This document shows, piece after piece, positions 24,473 to 31,858 of a stretch of 64,000 bases of DNA; within the stretch, counting starts at the first letter, position 1, and the number at the start of each line of letters is the position of its first letter. The position numbers and the translations under genes are program-made. The stretch lies in assembly GCF_009728735.1 (NCBI RefSeq), contig NZ_CP024636.1, forward strand, positions 1,558,861-1,622,860, read 5' to 3'. The stretch is from Pantoea phytobeneficialis. Lineage in GTDB: Bacteria; Pseudomonadota; Gammaproteobacteria; Enterobacterales; Enterobacteriaceae. The notes beneath the pieces were generated by a model, which saw only the letters and a list, made by a program, of their open reading frames with translations, was not told where the DNA came from and searched no databases.

Positions 24473-24862
24473 ATGGCTAAGCGGATTCCAGGGGTTAGTA
24501 AAGAATGGTCTAACTATCTCCTTTGTCTATTACTACACATGTGTTTACCTCTCCTGCCTTTAGGTTTTGAGATGCTTGTGCGTCCCGAGCACTCGCCATC
24601 AATACAAACGTTAAACATCACAGCAGCGTTTTATGCTATCGCGATTGGACTTTCTTCTAAGAACGTTGCTATGTTTGGTTTGAGCATATTTGTAGGTGTT
24701 TGTTTCTCTGCTTTGTTTGGGATCGTTACGTCAAATCCTAATCTTAATGAGAACATGTATTTTTATTCTCCAATTGTGTGTATTGTTGCTATATTTATTA
24801 TACATGCATGTGAGCGTTACAACAGGCATGTTGCTGATTGCACACCATTTTTTGAGTTTTAA
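24473..24862 (+). CDS. Unknown membrane protein, accessory cassette
   Basis: Protein of 129 aa with about four hydrophobic segments (YLLCLLLHMCLPLLPLGFEML, AFYAIAIGLS, VAMFGLSIFVGVCFSALFGIV, YFYSPIVCIVAIFIIHACE). The coding sequence is visibly more AT-rich than the surrounding phage genes. It lies between Q and the lysis genes, the spot used by cargo such as Shiga toxin in stx phages. It is paired with the following gene, 9 bp downstream. No family recognised. Confidence 0.6.
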   Translation: MAKRIPGVSKEWSNYLLCLLLHMCLPLLPLGFEMLVRPEHSPSIQTLNITAAFYAIAIGLSSKNVAMFGLSIFVGVCFSALFGIVTSNPNLNENMYFYSPIVCIVAIFIIHACERYNRHVADCTPFFEF

Positions 24863-24871
24863 GGGGGCGCT

Positions 24872-25342
24872 ATGGTCGATACAATTCTCCCGGCAATACT
24901 ATCTATATCCAGCTTAGTAGCTGCTTTTATAGGTGCACTTATATCTATCAGGTCTGTTAGAAAAAGACGTGAAATTGAAGTTAAGCTTTTTAATGAAATA
25001 ATAGATCAACAAATCAAAAAAAATACGAATAAGAATAAAAAAGATATAGAAAATTGTTTCGTTGAAGTAGGGAATGAACTTAAAATCAGGGTTGATATTT
25101 TGAATAAAATTCAAATGGACCTGGAAAAAATTTCAGAGAGCAAGCGAGATTTTGATAAATCAAAATATATTCGGCATGTAAAATATGACAAATATTTATT
25201 AGAAATAAACGAAGCTATAGAGAAAATAGATAGTAAAAACAGACACTTACTGAGTAATGCACTTAATCAAGGCTCTGAGATTGGAAAAGTAAGATATCTT
25301 GAGAAGATTACAAAGGAAGCACTTGAAAAAACAGTAGGCTGA
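24872..25342 (+). CDS. Unknown membrane-anchored coiled-coil protein
   Basis: Protein of 156 aa. One N-terminal membrane helix (about 5-27, LPAILSISSLVAAFIGALISI) is followed by a basic stop-transfer (RSVRKRRE) and a long Lys/Asn/Glu-rich helical region likely to form a coiled coil on the cytoplasmic side. It is AT-rich with Lys codons mostly AAA. AAGGGGGC precedes the ATG. Co-transcribed with the preceding membrane protein. A two-component exclusion or defence device is possible, but no homology supports it. Confidence 0.6.
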   Translation: MVDTILPAILSISSLVAAFIGALISIRSVRKRREIEVKLFNEIIDQQIKKNTNKNKKDIENCFVEVGNELKIRVDILNKIQMDLEKISESKRDFDKSKYIRHVKYDKYLLEINEAIEKIDSKNRHLLSNALNQGSEIGKVRYLEKITKEALEKTVG

Positions 25343-25564
25343 ACATTACCCCAGTCTGTTAATAGATAAACTCAAAGTTTCCACTTGAGATACTTTGAGT
25401 TCAATCTCAACGACATTAATCACCACTACTTTAAAAGTCATTTTTTGTTAGGTCTCTAGTATAAATTTCCGCTTTTCGCTCTAAGCAGACTGTCAGATTT
25501 GATTGTGTGCTGCCGGTCAAAACTGTCAGCTCAAGTCTGAGCTAATACAAATTAGAGTGTGTAT

Positions 25565-25588
25565 GAAGCCCGATTACTCGGGCTTTTC
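25565..25588 (-). terminator. Terminator overlapping the end of the 336-aa gene
   Basis: AAGCCCGA-TTAC-TCGGGCTT stem; in minus orientation the last codons and stop at 25574 lie in it. A T-run also follows on the plus strand, so it may act both ways. Confidence 0.6.
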
Positions 25589-26584
25589 TTCAACGTCTTT
25601 CACATAAAGAATTACAGCTGATTTTATGTCTCCATCAACATGCTTGGCGTTGATGCTCAGGTGAACTGGTTTGCGTTCCCATTCGGCCTGCTGTAAGGCT
25701 TCCTTGTTTCCCGATTCATCCAAGAAAATGTCTTGAACTAGACAAGTCAAACGTTGATCTGTTCTTACGTTCCTTACCTTTACCTTGAATGCTTCAGGGT
25801 CTGTATTGTTGACTTCTTCAATGCGATAAACACCATCAATACGGACCTCAGTAGAACGACGTCTTGCATTCGTTGTTAATTCTCGCGCCATCTCTGAGTC
25901 TAAGGTAACACCATCTATCACTGCTCTGTCTGCTTTGACAAAGGACTTAACCATCTCGCTTTTGGCGTCATAGGCCATACGGTCCATGTTATCAAGAAGA
26001 GGCTGGCGCTTGATGAACGTTGACATAATTTCAACGCGTTTTGTTTCTTCCTGACTCATTGTTTGAAGTGTTTTGAGGTGTTCTTTGTCACCATCCTTGT
26101 TTATCTCGGCTAAACGCACCTCTTTACGATTATCAATGTATCGGCGAAATATGGAGACGCCGCCCCATATCAGGCCAGCACTGATGACCGTTATCATAAT
26201 TTCTTGGGCGCTCATCTTACCTACAAGTTCCTGAGATAATTTTGTTAAAAAACCATCCATATCAACCGTTAAGATTGAAGAACCTTTTTTTACCTCAACT
26301 TTGATTTCCAGTTCATCGCGGTCTTCTTTTGATAGACGGCGAGGGTCAGGACTCCCAAATTTTGCCAAGGCAAAGGCTCTGTTTATCTGGCTTTGCATTT
26401 CGATGAAGCCTTTCATGACCGAAGGAGTCAGGCTTTGCTCAAAATTTTCACCCTCAAGCTTAAACGATAAGTTGGGCCATCCGTCAAATGAAATGTGCTC
26501 TGGCAATTGATGACCGGAAAGATAGCTTTCGATCAGTTCATATGCTTGGTCTTCAGTTGTAACGAGGATTTCTTCCTGAGCCAA
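25574..26584 (-). CDS. Unknown accessory protein, paralogous in layout to the 55460-56383 gene
   Basis: Protein of 336 aa. After a helical lead (about 1-30) comes a module SFDGWPNLSF ... LTPSVMKGFIEMQSQINRAFALAKFG ... IKVEVKKGSSILTVD, then a hydrophobic segment (IMITVISAGLIWGGVSIF, about 152-170), a charged helix and a beta-rich C-terminal domain. The same order (FDG/YDG start, Pro-Ala helix, GS(F/S)-I-beta strand, hydrophobic stretch, beta-rich end) is seen in the 307-aa protein near attR. It is on the opposite strand to the late operon, as expected of independently expressed cargo. Function unknown. Confidence 0.65.
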   Translation of the reverse strand: MAQEEILVTTEDQAYELIESYLSGHQLPEHISFDGWPNLSFKLEGENFEQSLTPSVMKGFIEMQSQINRAFALAKFGSPDPRRLSKEDRDELEIKVEVKKGSSILTVDMDGFLTKLSQELVGKMSAQEIMITVISAGLIWGGVSIFRRYIDNRKEVRLAEINKDGDKEHLKTLQTMSQEETKRVEIMSTFIKRQPLLDNMDRMAYDAKSEMVKSFVKADRAVIDGVTLDSEMARELTTNARRRSTEVRIDGVYRIEEVNNTDPEAFKVKVRNVRTDQRLTCLVQDIFLDESGNKEALQQAEWERKPVHLSINAKHVDGDIKSAVILYVKDVEEKPE

Positions 26585-26803
26585 AGTGGCGTCCTCTTGT
26601 GCTGTGTGGAAGTTGAAGCCGAGTGATTAAATTTATTTATGGAAACGGCTCGTGCTGTGGTTCAAGAAAATAAATCATTTTTAGGAAAAAATCATTAGCG
26701 CGGTCCGCAAAAAGGTGTGTAGTGTGGTAAGAGTCGTTACTACGCAGTACTACTTATCATCGAAATCCCGCGCAGGACGTGCTCATTTGTGAGAGTCTTT
26801 ACG

Positions 26804-27046
26804 ATGGACACTATTGTTGCAGTTCTTTACCAGAACTTTAGTAATGGGAATAATACGGCTATAGCCGAAGTTGGTTTGCTTGCTTCAGAAATGTCAGACG
26901 GGACAAGGTTTGCTGTCTGTTTTAATAAGGCAAAGAAGAAGTTCATTATCAGATGTATACCTGAAAGGTGCATTGGCTTGTTGTTTGAGAGTGAACGAGA
27001 TGCGCATAAATCGGAACCCGCTCCATTGCCATCGTGGTTGAGTTAG
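26804..27046 (+). CDS. Small hypothetical protein
   Basis: An 80-aa protein (MDTIVAVLYQNFSNGNNTAI...) with alternating beta and basic segments; not recognised. ATG 26804 has GAGAG about 9 nt upstream; GTG 26789 is an alternative. It is followed by a rho-independent terminator, so it is probably a single-gene unit between the accessory genes and the lysis cassette. Confidence 0.5.
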   Translation: MDTIVAVLYQNFSNGNNTAIAEVGLLASEMSDGTRFAVCFNKAKKKFIIRCIPERCIGLLFESERDAHKSEPAPLPSWLS

Positions 27047-27065
27047 TTTGACTTAATTCTTTTCC

Positions 27066-27092
27066 AAACCCTGCCTGATGGCGGGGTTTTTT
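27066..27092 (+). terminator. Terminator after the 80-aa gene
   Basis: AACCCTGCC-TGAT-GGCGGGGTT stem (one G-T pair) followed by six T. Confidence 0.8.
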
Positions 27093-27301
27093 AATTTCTA
27101 CACAATACCAAAGTCGCTAAGCACGACGGGTTCATAGCCCAACCCATGCCGGTGACTGCAAATACCCAGCGCCTTTCATATTGTGGGGAATCCACGACAG
27201 CATTATCCCTGCGGCTGACGAGCCAGGTAGTTAACGCCGATGTGCGGCAGGGTATTAATAACACGCTAATGCAGCGGGGTAGCGCCCGCACCTTTTCAGA
27301 T
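27093..27301 (+). other. Non-coding stretch before lysis genes
   Basis: No supported gene between two terminators. A 62-codon open frame runs through the second terminator and has no ribosome site. The segment could be part of a late leader transcript or a small RNA ending at 27330. Confidence 0.35.
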
Positions 27302-27330
27302 GCCAGCCATAGAGCTGGCTTTTTTATTTT
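27302..27330 (+). terminator. Terminator upstream of holin
   Basis: GCCAGC-CATAGA-GCTGGC stem followed by TTTTTTATTTT. Q-mediated antitermination would be needed for late transcription to cross it. Confidence 0.8.
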
Positions 27331-27369
27331 CTGACTACAGACAGCCACCCCAAAAAGCGGGAGGTGGAG

Positions 27370-27732
27370 ATGAAGCGCATGCCGGAAAAAGACGTTGGGT
27401 TTTGGGCCAGCCTGATCGCCTGGTTGGTCGCCCACAAAAACGAATCAGGCTATGCCGGTCTGGCGGGTGTTATGGCGCTCCTGAGAGCAACTTACATTGG
27501 TAAAGATACATGGCCCCGGCGTCTCCTGGATGCTGCGATGTGTAGCATCTTTGCTTTTTTCCTACAGCCGACGCTACAAGTGATCGGCTCAGTATTTAAC
27601 TGGAACTTCAGCCCTGGTGCGACACAGGTCGCGGCTGTGTTCCTCGGGTTCCTCGGTGTCGACTGGCTTTCTACGAAACTGCGCCGGTTGATTGATAAGC
27701 GATTAGGGGACAGCAATGCTGACAGCCAATAA
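27370..27732 (+). CDS. Lambda-family holin
   Basis: Protein of about 120 aa with three hydrophobic stretches (about 10-55, 58-75, 85-105) and a charged C-terminus (KLRRLIDKRLGDS). KDVGFWASLIAWLVAHKNESGYAGLAGVMALLRATY resembles the lambda S family. It forms the inner-membrane lesion that releases endolysin. Several in-frame starts exist (27364, 27370, 27379), a situation that in lambda S produces holin and antiholin; GGGAGG precedes them. Confidence 0.8.
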   Translation: MKRMPEKDVGFWASLIAWLVAHKNESGYAGLAGVMALLRATYIGKDTWPRRLLDAAMCSIFAFFLQPTLQVIGSVFNWNFSPGATQVAAVFLGFLGVDWLSTKLRRLIDKRLGDSNADSQ

Positions 27733-28348
27733 ATTTCAGATGGCGACAGGTGTATCCCTTGGCGCTGCTGCTTCCTGGTTCCCGTATATCGCCGGGGCAA
27801 TGACTGATTTCCAGATCAACACGCCATTACGTCAGGCGCACTTTCTGGCGCAAACGGGCCATGAGTCTACCGGCTTCACAAAGGTTGAAGAAGGTCTGAA
27901 TTACAGCGAGAACGCGCTAACGGCAATGTTCCGCAAACGCATCACTGCTGAGCAAGCCCGACTATATGGCAGAAATGCTATGCATGCCGCGAATCAGAAG
28001 ATGATTGCCAGCATCATCTACGCCAGTCGTAACGGCAATGGTGATGTTAATTCCGGCGATGGTTATCGATATCGCGGAAGGGGGCTTATTCAGATCACCG
28101 GCAAAGCCAACTATGCAGCACTGGTTAAACAGCTTGGCGCTGACATTGTGGCGAATCCTGATTTGCTGACCGGTTACCAGATGGCAGCAGCATCAGCGGC
28201 GGCGTGGTGGAAGAATCACGGTTTAAACGAGCTTGCTGATTCTGATGATGTTGACCGCATCACCAGAATCATTAACGGCGGCACGAACGGACTGGAAGAC
28301 AGGAAATCCCGCTTAACCAAAGCTAAGGGGATTCTATGCTCAACGTAA
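27716..28348 (+). CDS. Endolysin, glycoside hydrolase family 19
   Basis: Muralytic enzyme of 210 aa of the GH19 (chitinase-like) group used by many phages to cleave peptidoglycan glycan strands. Features: AHFLAQTGHESTGFTKVEEG (catalytic Glu at about E50, second at 58-59), YRGRGLIQITGKANYAAL and NGGTNGLEDRK. It overlaps the holin by 17 nt and Rz by 13 nt. No signal peptide is seen, so export would depend on the holin. Confidence 0.9.
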   Translation: MLTANKFQMATGVSLGAAASWFPYIAGAMTDFQINTPLRQAHFLAQTGHESTGFTKVEEGLNYSENALTAMFRKRITAEQARLYGRNAMHAANQKMIASIIYASRNGNGDVNSGDGYRYRGRGLIQITGKANYAALVKQLGADIVANPDLLTGYQMAAASAAAWWKNHGLNELADSDDVDRITRIINGGTNGLEDRKSRLTKAKGILCST

Positions 28349-28794
28349 TCAGCTTCATCCGAAATTATTCTCACATCATCATCATTGGCCTGGTATGTGT
28401 CTGCCTGTGGGGACTTAACGCCCGTAATTCACAACTGTCAGCAACCAATGACCGGCTGGAAAAACTGACTGACAGCAAAGACAGCCAGATTAACGATCTC
28501 CGCTCCAAAAATGACGACCTCGCATCAAGCGTTAATGACCTGGTAAAAGCAGTGAACCAGCAGAACGCGGTGATGAGTGAGGTAGCAGAACAACGCGCCG
28601 TTACCGTAGAGCAGAACAGGAAATTACAGAATGAAATTAAGCGCTATCTCGCAGCGGATAAATGCGCTGCTGCTCCTGTTGACAGTCGCGCTGTTGAGCG
28701 GTTGCGGGACGCGGCAAAGTCAGCCAGTGGTGGAGTACCGGACAATCAGCCAGCCCCGGTTAAACCTGCCAGCGGAACTGACAAGCCCGATTGA
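28336..28794 (+). CDS. Rz-like i-spanin
   Basis: Protein of 152 aa with an N-terminal membrane anchor (YSHIIIIGLVCVCLWGL, about 11-27) and a long periplasmic coiled coil (about 30-110), ending in a Pro-rich tail. This is the inner-membrane spanin subunit that works with Rz1 to disrupt the outer membrane in the final lysis step. The Rz1 gene is embedded in it in another frame. Confidence 0.88.
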   Translation: MLNVISFIRNYSHIIIIGLVCVCLWGLNARNSQLSATNDRLEKLTDSKDSQINDLRSKNDDLASSVNDLVKAVNQQNAVMSEVAEQRAVTVEQNRKLQNEIKRYLAADKCAAAPVDSRAVERLRDAAKSASGGVPDNQPAPVKPASGTDKPD

Positions 28795-28924
28795 AGCTCC
28801 CGAGCCAAAACCTGGCCTTTTGTATGGCGACAGCGTTGAACTAAACGCGTTGCTTTATGGCGTTGTGAAGCAATGCAACATCGACCGGGCTGGTATCCGC
28901 AAGATAGAGGCAGGGCAAAAATGA
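28631..28924 (+). CDS. Rz1-like o-spanin lipoprotein
   Basis: Lipoprotein of 97 aa with signal peptide and lipobox LLSGC (C25), so it is anchored in the outer membrane. It starts within the Rz gene in a different reading frame and extends 130 bp beyond it, the embedded arrangement typical of spanin pairs. The mature protein is Pro-rich, as expected. Confidence 0.9.
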   Translation: MKLSAISQRINALLLLLTVALLSGCGTRQSQPVVEYRTISQPRLNLPAELTSPIEAPEPKPGLLYGDSVELNALLYGVVKQCNIDRAGIRKIEAGQK

Positions 28925-29139
28925 AAATCCTCGAATGGCTTAAAAGCCAGTTCACTAAACCCAAAGAAGAGAAAAGCGAAATGCCTGATGAAAATGAAGT
29001 AGCACAGACTGAGCAACCGGCAGTAACTGACAACACCGATGTGGTCCTGGCAAAACTGAAAGAGCTGGTGGTAGCTGCTGGCGATAAGGCGCATACGGTG
29101 ATTGATGACCTGATCGCCGTGGTGAAAAAGCTGGTGTAG
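28921..29139 (+). CDS. Small phage protein downstream of spanins
   Basis: A 72-aa protein (MKILEWLKSQFTKPKEEKSE...). It begins with a short amphipathic helix, has an acidic middle and a C-terminal amphipathic helix (KLKELVVAAGDKAHTVIDDL). The ATGA overlap with Rz1 supports translation. Function unknown. Confidence 0.65.
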   Translation: MKILEWLKSQFTKPKEEKSEMPDENEVAQTEQPAVTDNTDVVLAKLKELVVAAGDKAHTVIDDLIAVVKKLV

Positions 29140-29179
29140 TCATCACAAGGCGCATTCTTGCGAGTGCGTCTGATGATGT

Positions 29180-29208
29180 AAAAAAAGCCCCCTGGACAGA
29201 AGGGGGCT
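29180..29208 (-). terminator. Terminator of the minus-strand gene at 29275-29676
   Basis: AGCCCCCT ... AGGGGGCT hairpin; in minus orientation it is followed by six T. It faces the lysis operon as well. Confidence 0.75.
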
Positions 29209-29274
29209 AACCAATTGAGGGAAGGGATCGAAATTCCGTTTTATATTTACGGATAAATTATAGTACACAGGAAT

Positions 29275-29676
29275 TCAGTTGATGGTGTCATCCGGGGTTA
29301 GTTGGACGACCATCTCAAGAGCTTGACGATAGACATCAAGCTTTATCACATCTTTTTCGGTCTCAAGCTTTTCAAGTAAGGAATGGATGATGTCTTTGTT
29401 GCCAACAACCGCCTTACGAGAGGATAAATCCTGATAAATCTCTACTAAAACAGCTTTCTCGCTTACGAATTGTGAGTCCATACTTTTTAAGTAAACAGAG
29501 AGCTGAGATTCCATCGATGTTATCTGTTCCATCTTAAGCCTCAAATGAGTGGCTGCTTTATGAAGCATACCGGGCTGTGGGAATAGTAAGTTTAGCTGTG
29601 TATCTGTTAGTCGTTCAAAAAATAGCCTCTGAAGGTGAAAATCCGCAACACCTTCAGAGGCGATGCAAAGCACCAT
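29275..29676 (-). CDS. Unknown helical protein
   Basis: Protein of 133 aa, Leu/Lys/Glu-rich and probably alpha-helical (coiled-coil tendency from about 40 to 120). No family recognised. The start is uncertain: ATG 29676 lacks a good ribosome site and later ATG codons (M37, M49) are possible. It is on the opposite strand to the late genes with its own terminator, so it is probably expressed in the lysogen. Confidence 0.5.
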   Translation of the reverse strand: MVLCIASEGVADFHLQRLFFERLTDTQLNLLFPQPGMLHKAATHLRLKMEQITSMESQLSVYLKSMDSQFVSEKAVLVEIYQDLSSRKAVVGNKDIIHSLLEKLETEKDVIKLDVYRQALEMVVQLTPDDTIN

Positions 29677-29949
29677 TCGTTCAAGGAACTCATTAACACC
29701 TGAAAAACTTATGCAATAAATAAATTTTTGTACAATTTTTTTTGATCATTGTGTGTGGTCATATGAGTTGAGAGCAAACTGATTCAGTGTATTAAGAAGA
29801 ATCTACCGGCAAGGGATAACGGTTAGCCATTCTGCGAAGCTGGAGAAAACACTTGAGGGTACTCTCATAACTGGATTGCTCGGTCAGCTAAGTAAAAATT
29901 AATCAGCTATGCTTTTTATTAAACCCAACAGAAAGCTTATGAGCTGATT
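29677..29949. other. Intergenic, AT-rich
   Basis: Divergent promoter space between the genes at 29275-29676 and 29950-30273. I see no further gene. Confidence 0.4.
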
Positions 29950-30273
29950 TTGAAGAATATTGATATAAATTTTTTCGCCATTGAAATCAAAAAATTAGCC
30001 GCTGAGCATCAATCGGGCAAAGCTCTTAAAGAAGTGAAAGCAGATGTGGATGGATTAATCCAGTCAATCAGAGAAATTATTGGCCCTGATAAGGAAGTCC
30101 AGATTGAGAAATGGTCATTTCTGCTCGACGCGTTAGAGGGGTACCGGAATAGCAGAGCTGACCCAGCCTGGAGCATAGTGATATCGCATGCAGTTAGGAG
30201 GATAAAAAGTCGCAGAAGTAGTGCGGAGTTCAGTAGAAGGCGGTTTGTTAAAAATCAAAAATTCACTGATTAG
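29950..30273 (+). CDS. Unknown phage-region protein
   Basis: Protein of 107 aa, predicted helical with a basic C-terminus (RRIKSRRSSAEFSRRRF). It would start at TTG 29950 with a weak GAG-type site; no better start exists. A rho-independent terminator follows at 30308. Not recognised; could be DNA binding by its charge. Confidence 0.45.
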   Translation: MKNIDINFFAIEIKKLAAEHQSGKALKEVKADVDGLIQSIREIIGPDKEVQIEKWSFLLDALEGYRNSRADPAWSIVISHAVRRIKSRRSSAEFSRRRFVKNQKFTD

Positions 30274-30307
30274 TGCATCTCCACTCAAATATACATACCA
30301 GCGTACT

Positions 30308-30334
30308 AACCGCCCAAGTGGCGGTTTTATTTTG
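30308..30334 (+). terminator. Terminator
   Basis: AACCGCC-CAAGT-GGCGGTT stem followed by TTATTTT. Confidence 0.75.
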
Positions 30335-30530
30335 TGCTGAAAACTGCATTCACTGAGTTCACTTTTCAGCATAAACACAATGAATCATCGGCTGATGGTC
30401 TCACCATTGCCGAGGGTTATATCTATCTGACCAGATAAATATTCTAAATAAACGCTGTTGTTTATGGTGTGAGTTACGCGCCAGAGATAAACCGCGTTTC
30501 AAATATCAGCACCGGTAAGGAGTGTACCTG

Positions 30531-31142
30531 ATGGCAACGCAAATAAAGTTTGTGGTGGTCGGCCATCACACCCGAAGCTATTCAGCAGTGCGTCTTGCCA
30601 GTTCAATCGGTGCGCATTTGCTGATTGATGATGAATGCAGGGGTGCTAACTGGAATCACCGCCGAGCTGTTGAGTGGGCTGCACAACAGGACTGCCGGGT
30701 TGTCATCCTTGAAGACGATGCAAAGCTGGTTGACGGCTTCCTGTCTCTGGTCGCGAAATGGGTTGAACGATTCCCCGATGATCTGGTGAGCTTCTACCTC
30801 GGCACCGGCAGGCCGCCACAGTATCAGGCGGTGATAGCGCAGCGACTCATTGAGGCCGACCGCCATTGCTGGGACTGCATAACGCTGCCGCGCCTGATTC
30901 ACGGCGTGTGCTACAGCCCGCCACAGGCTGCGCTCTCGGGCATACTGGCGCGATGGGACACTGCGAAGCCTGCTGACTTTGCTGTTGGTGACGCGTATGG
31001 CGCAGGCATCATTTACCCGTACTACTCGCTGGTCGACCACGCAGATGGCAGCGCGGTCGAGGTGCATCCTGATGGTGAGGGCAGGGCTGAGCGGCGGCGG
31101 GCTTGGCGGCTGGCGTGCGTGGCTTCAAATGCGAACGGGTAG
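30531..31142 (+). CDS. Glycosyltransferase-like phage protein next to cos
   Basis: Protein of 203 aa. The N-terminal half looks like a Rossmann-type GT-A fold: KFVVVGHHTRSY, then AQQDCRVVILEDDAKLVDGF with a DD motif that could bind nucleotide-sugar and metal, as in LPS (family 25-like) transferases. AAGGAG lies 8 nt before ATG 30531. Genes of this type occur just upstream of terminase in several lambdoid phages. The substrate is unknown. Confidence 0.6.
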   Translation: MATQIKFVVVGHHTRSYSAVRLASSIGAHLLIDDECRGANWNHRRAVEWAAQQDCRVVILEDDAKLVDGFLSLVAKWVERFPDDLVSFYLGTGRPPQYQAVIAQRLIEADRHCWDCITLPRLIHGVCYSPPQAALSGILARWDTAKPADFAVGDAYGAGIIYPYYSLVDHADGSAVEVHPDGEGRAERRRAWRLACVASNANG

Positions 31143-31190
31143 CAGTTGCACTCACGCATAGATGATAATGAGAATGATTCTTATTTCAAT

Positions 31191-31236
31191 GGGTCCCTCC
31201 AGAGGGGGAGCCATCCACGGGGCGGCACACTCGCGG
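31191..31236 (+). other. Candidate cos site
   Basis: GGGGCGGCACACTCGCGG (31219-31236) closely resembles lambda cosN (GGGCGGCGACCTCGCGG), and GGGTCCCTCC (31191-31200) resembles lambda cosQ upstream. The position, just before the terminase small-subunit gene, is that of lambda cos. The predicted 12-nt cohesive end would be GGGCGGCACACT. Confidence 0.7.
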
Positions 31237-31349
31237 AAAACGGCTAGTTTTCTGCATTTAATCAGAATCATCATCATCCTATTAACTCTCTGATATTTCA
31301 GTCGTGAAATTTTTCGCGATGTCGAAATGATTAAATTTTGTTCATCATC

Positions 31350-31856
31350 ATGGATAACGAATTAAAGAATTTCCGACTCAATATCAACCAGATCGCCACG
31401 CTCACCGATTTGCACCGTCAGACGGTGTCCAGCAGGCTCAGTAATGTGCAGCCTGCGCCGGGGAGTAACGCAAAACTCAAACTGTATTCACTGCTGGATG
31501 TGCTGAAAGAGCTGCTCAGCAGAACTACGTCTGATGAACTGCTGGACGTGGACAAAATGCTGCCGCCAGACCGGAAAGCCTGGTTTCAGTCAGAGCGTGA
31601 AAGGCTCAAATTTCAGCAGGAGACAGGTGAGCTGATACCGGCCTCTGAAGTCGCCAGAGAGTTTTCTTCGATGGCTAAAGCGGTGGTGCAAGTTCTTGAA
31701 ACGCTGCCCGATATCCTGGAGCGCGACTGCGCCATGACCCCGGCTGCGGTTGTGCGTGTCCAGAAGGTTATTGATGACCTGCGTGATCAGATCGCTTTGA
31801 AGGTTGAGATGGCCGATACACCCGAATACGAGGAGGATTTGCCAGAAGAGGAGTAG
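31350..31856 (+). CDS. Terminase small subunit (Nu1-like, DUF1441)
   Basis: Protein of 168 aa. The N-terminal winged helix (FRLNINQIATLTDLHRQTVSSRLSNV) would bind cos DNA; a helical C-terminal part contacts the large subunit. It matches the DUF1441/Nu1 type. I chose ATG 31350 over 31338. It is 2 bp upstream of the large-subunit gene and 114 bp after the cosN-like sequence. Confidence 0.82.
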   Translation: MDNELKNFRLNINQIATLTDLHRQTVSSRLSNVQPAPGSNAKLKLYSLLDVLKELLSRTTSDELLDVDKMLPPDRKAWFQSERERLKFQQETGELIPASEVAREFSSMAKAVVQVLETLPDILERDCAMTPAAVVRVQKVIDDLRDQIALKVEMADTPEYEEDLPEEE

Positions 31857-31858
31857 CC

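Noticed and set aside
27146..27334. 62-codon ORF before the holin gene
   Set aside because: It reads through a strong terminator and lacks a ribosome site.
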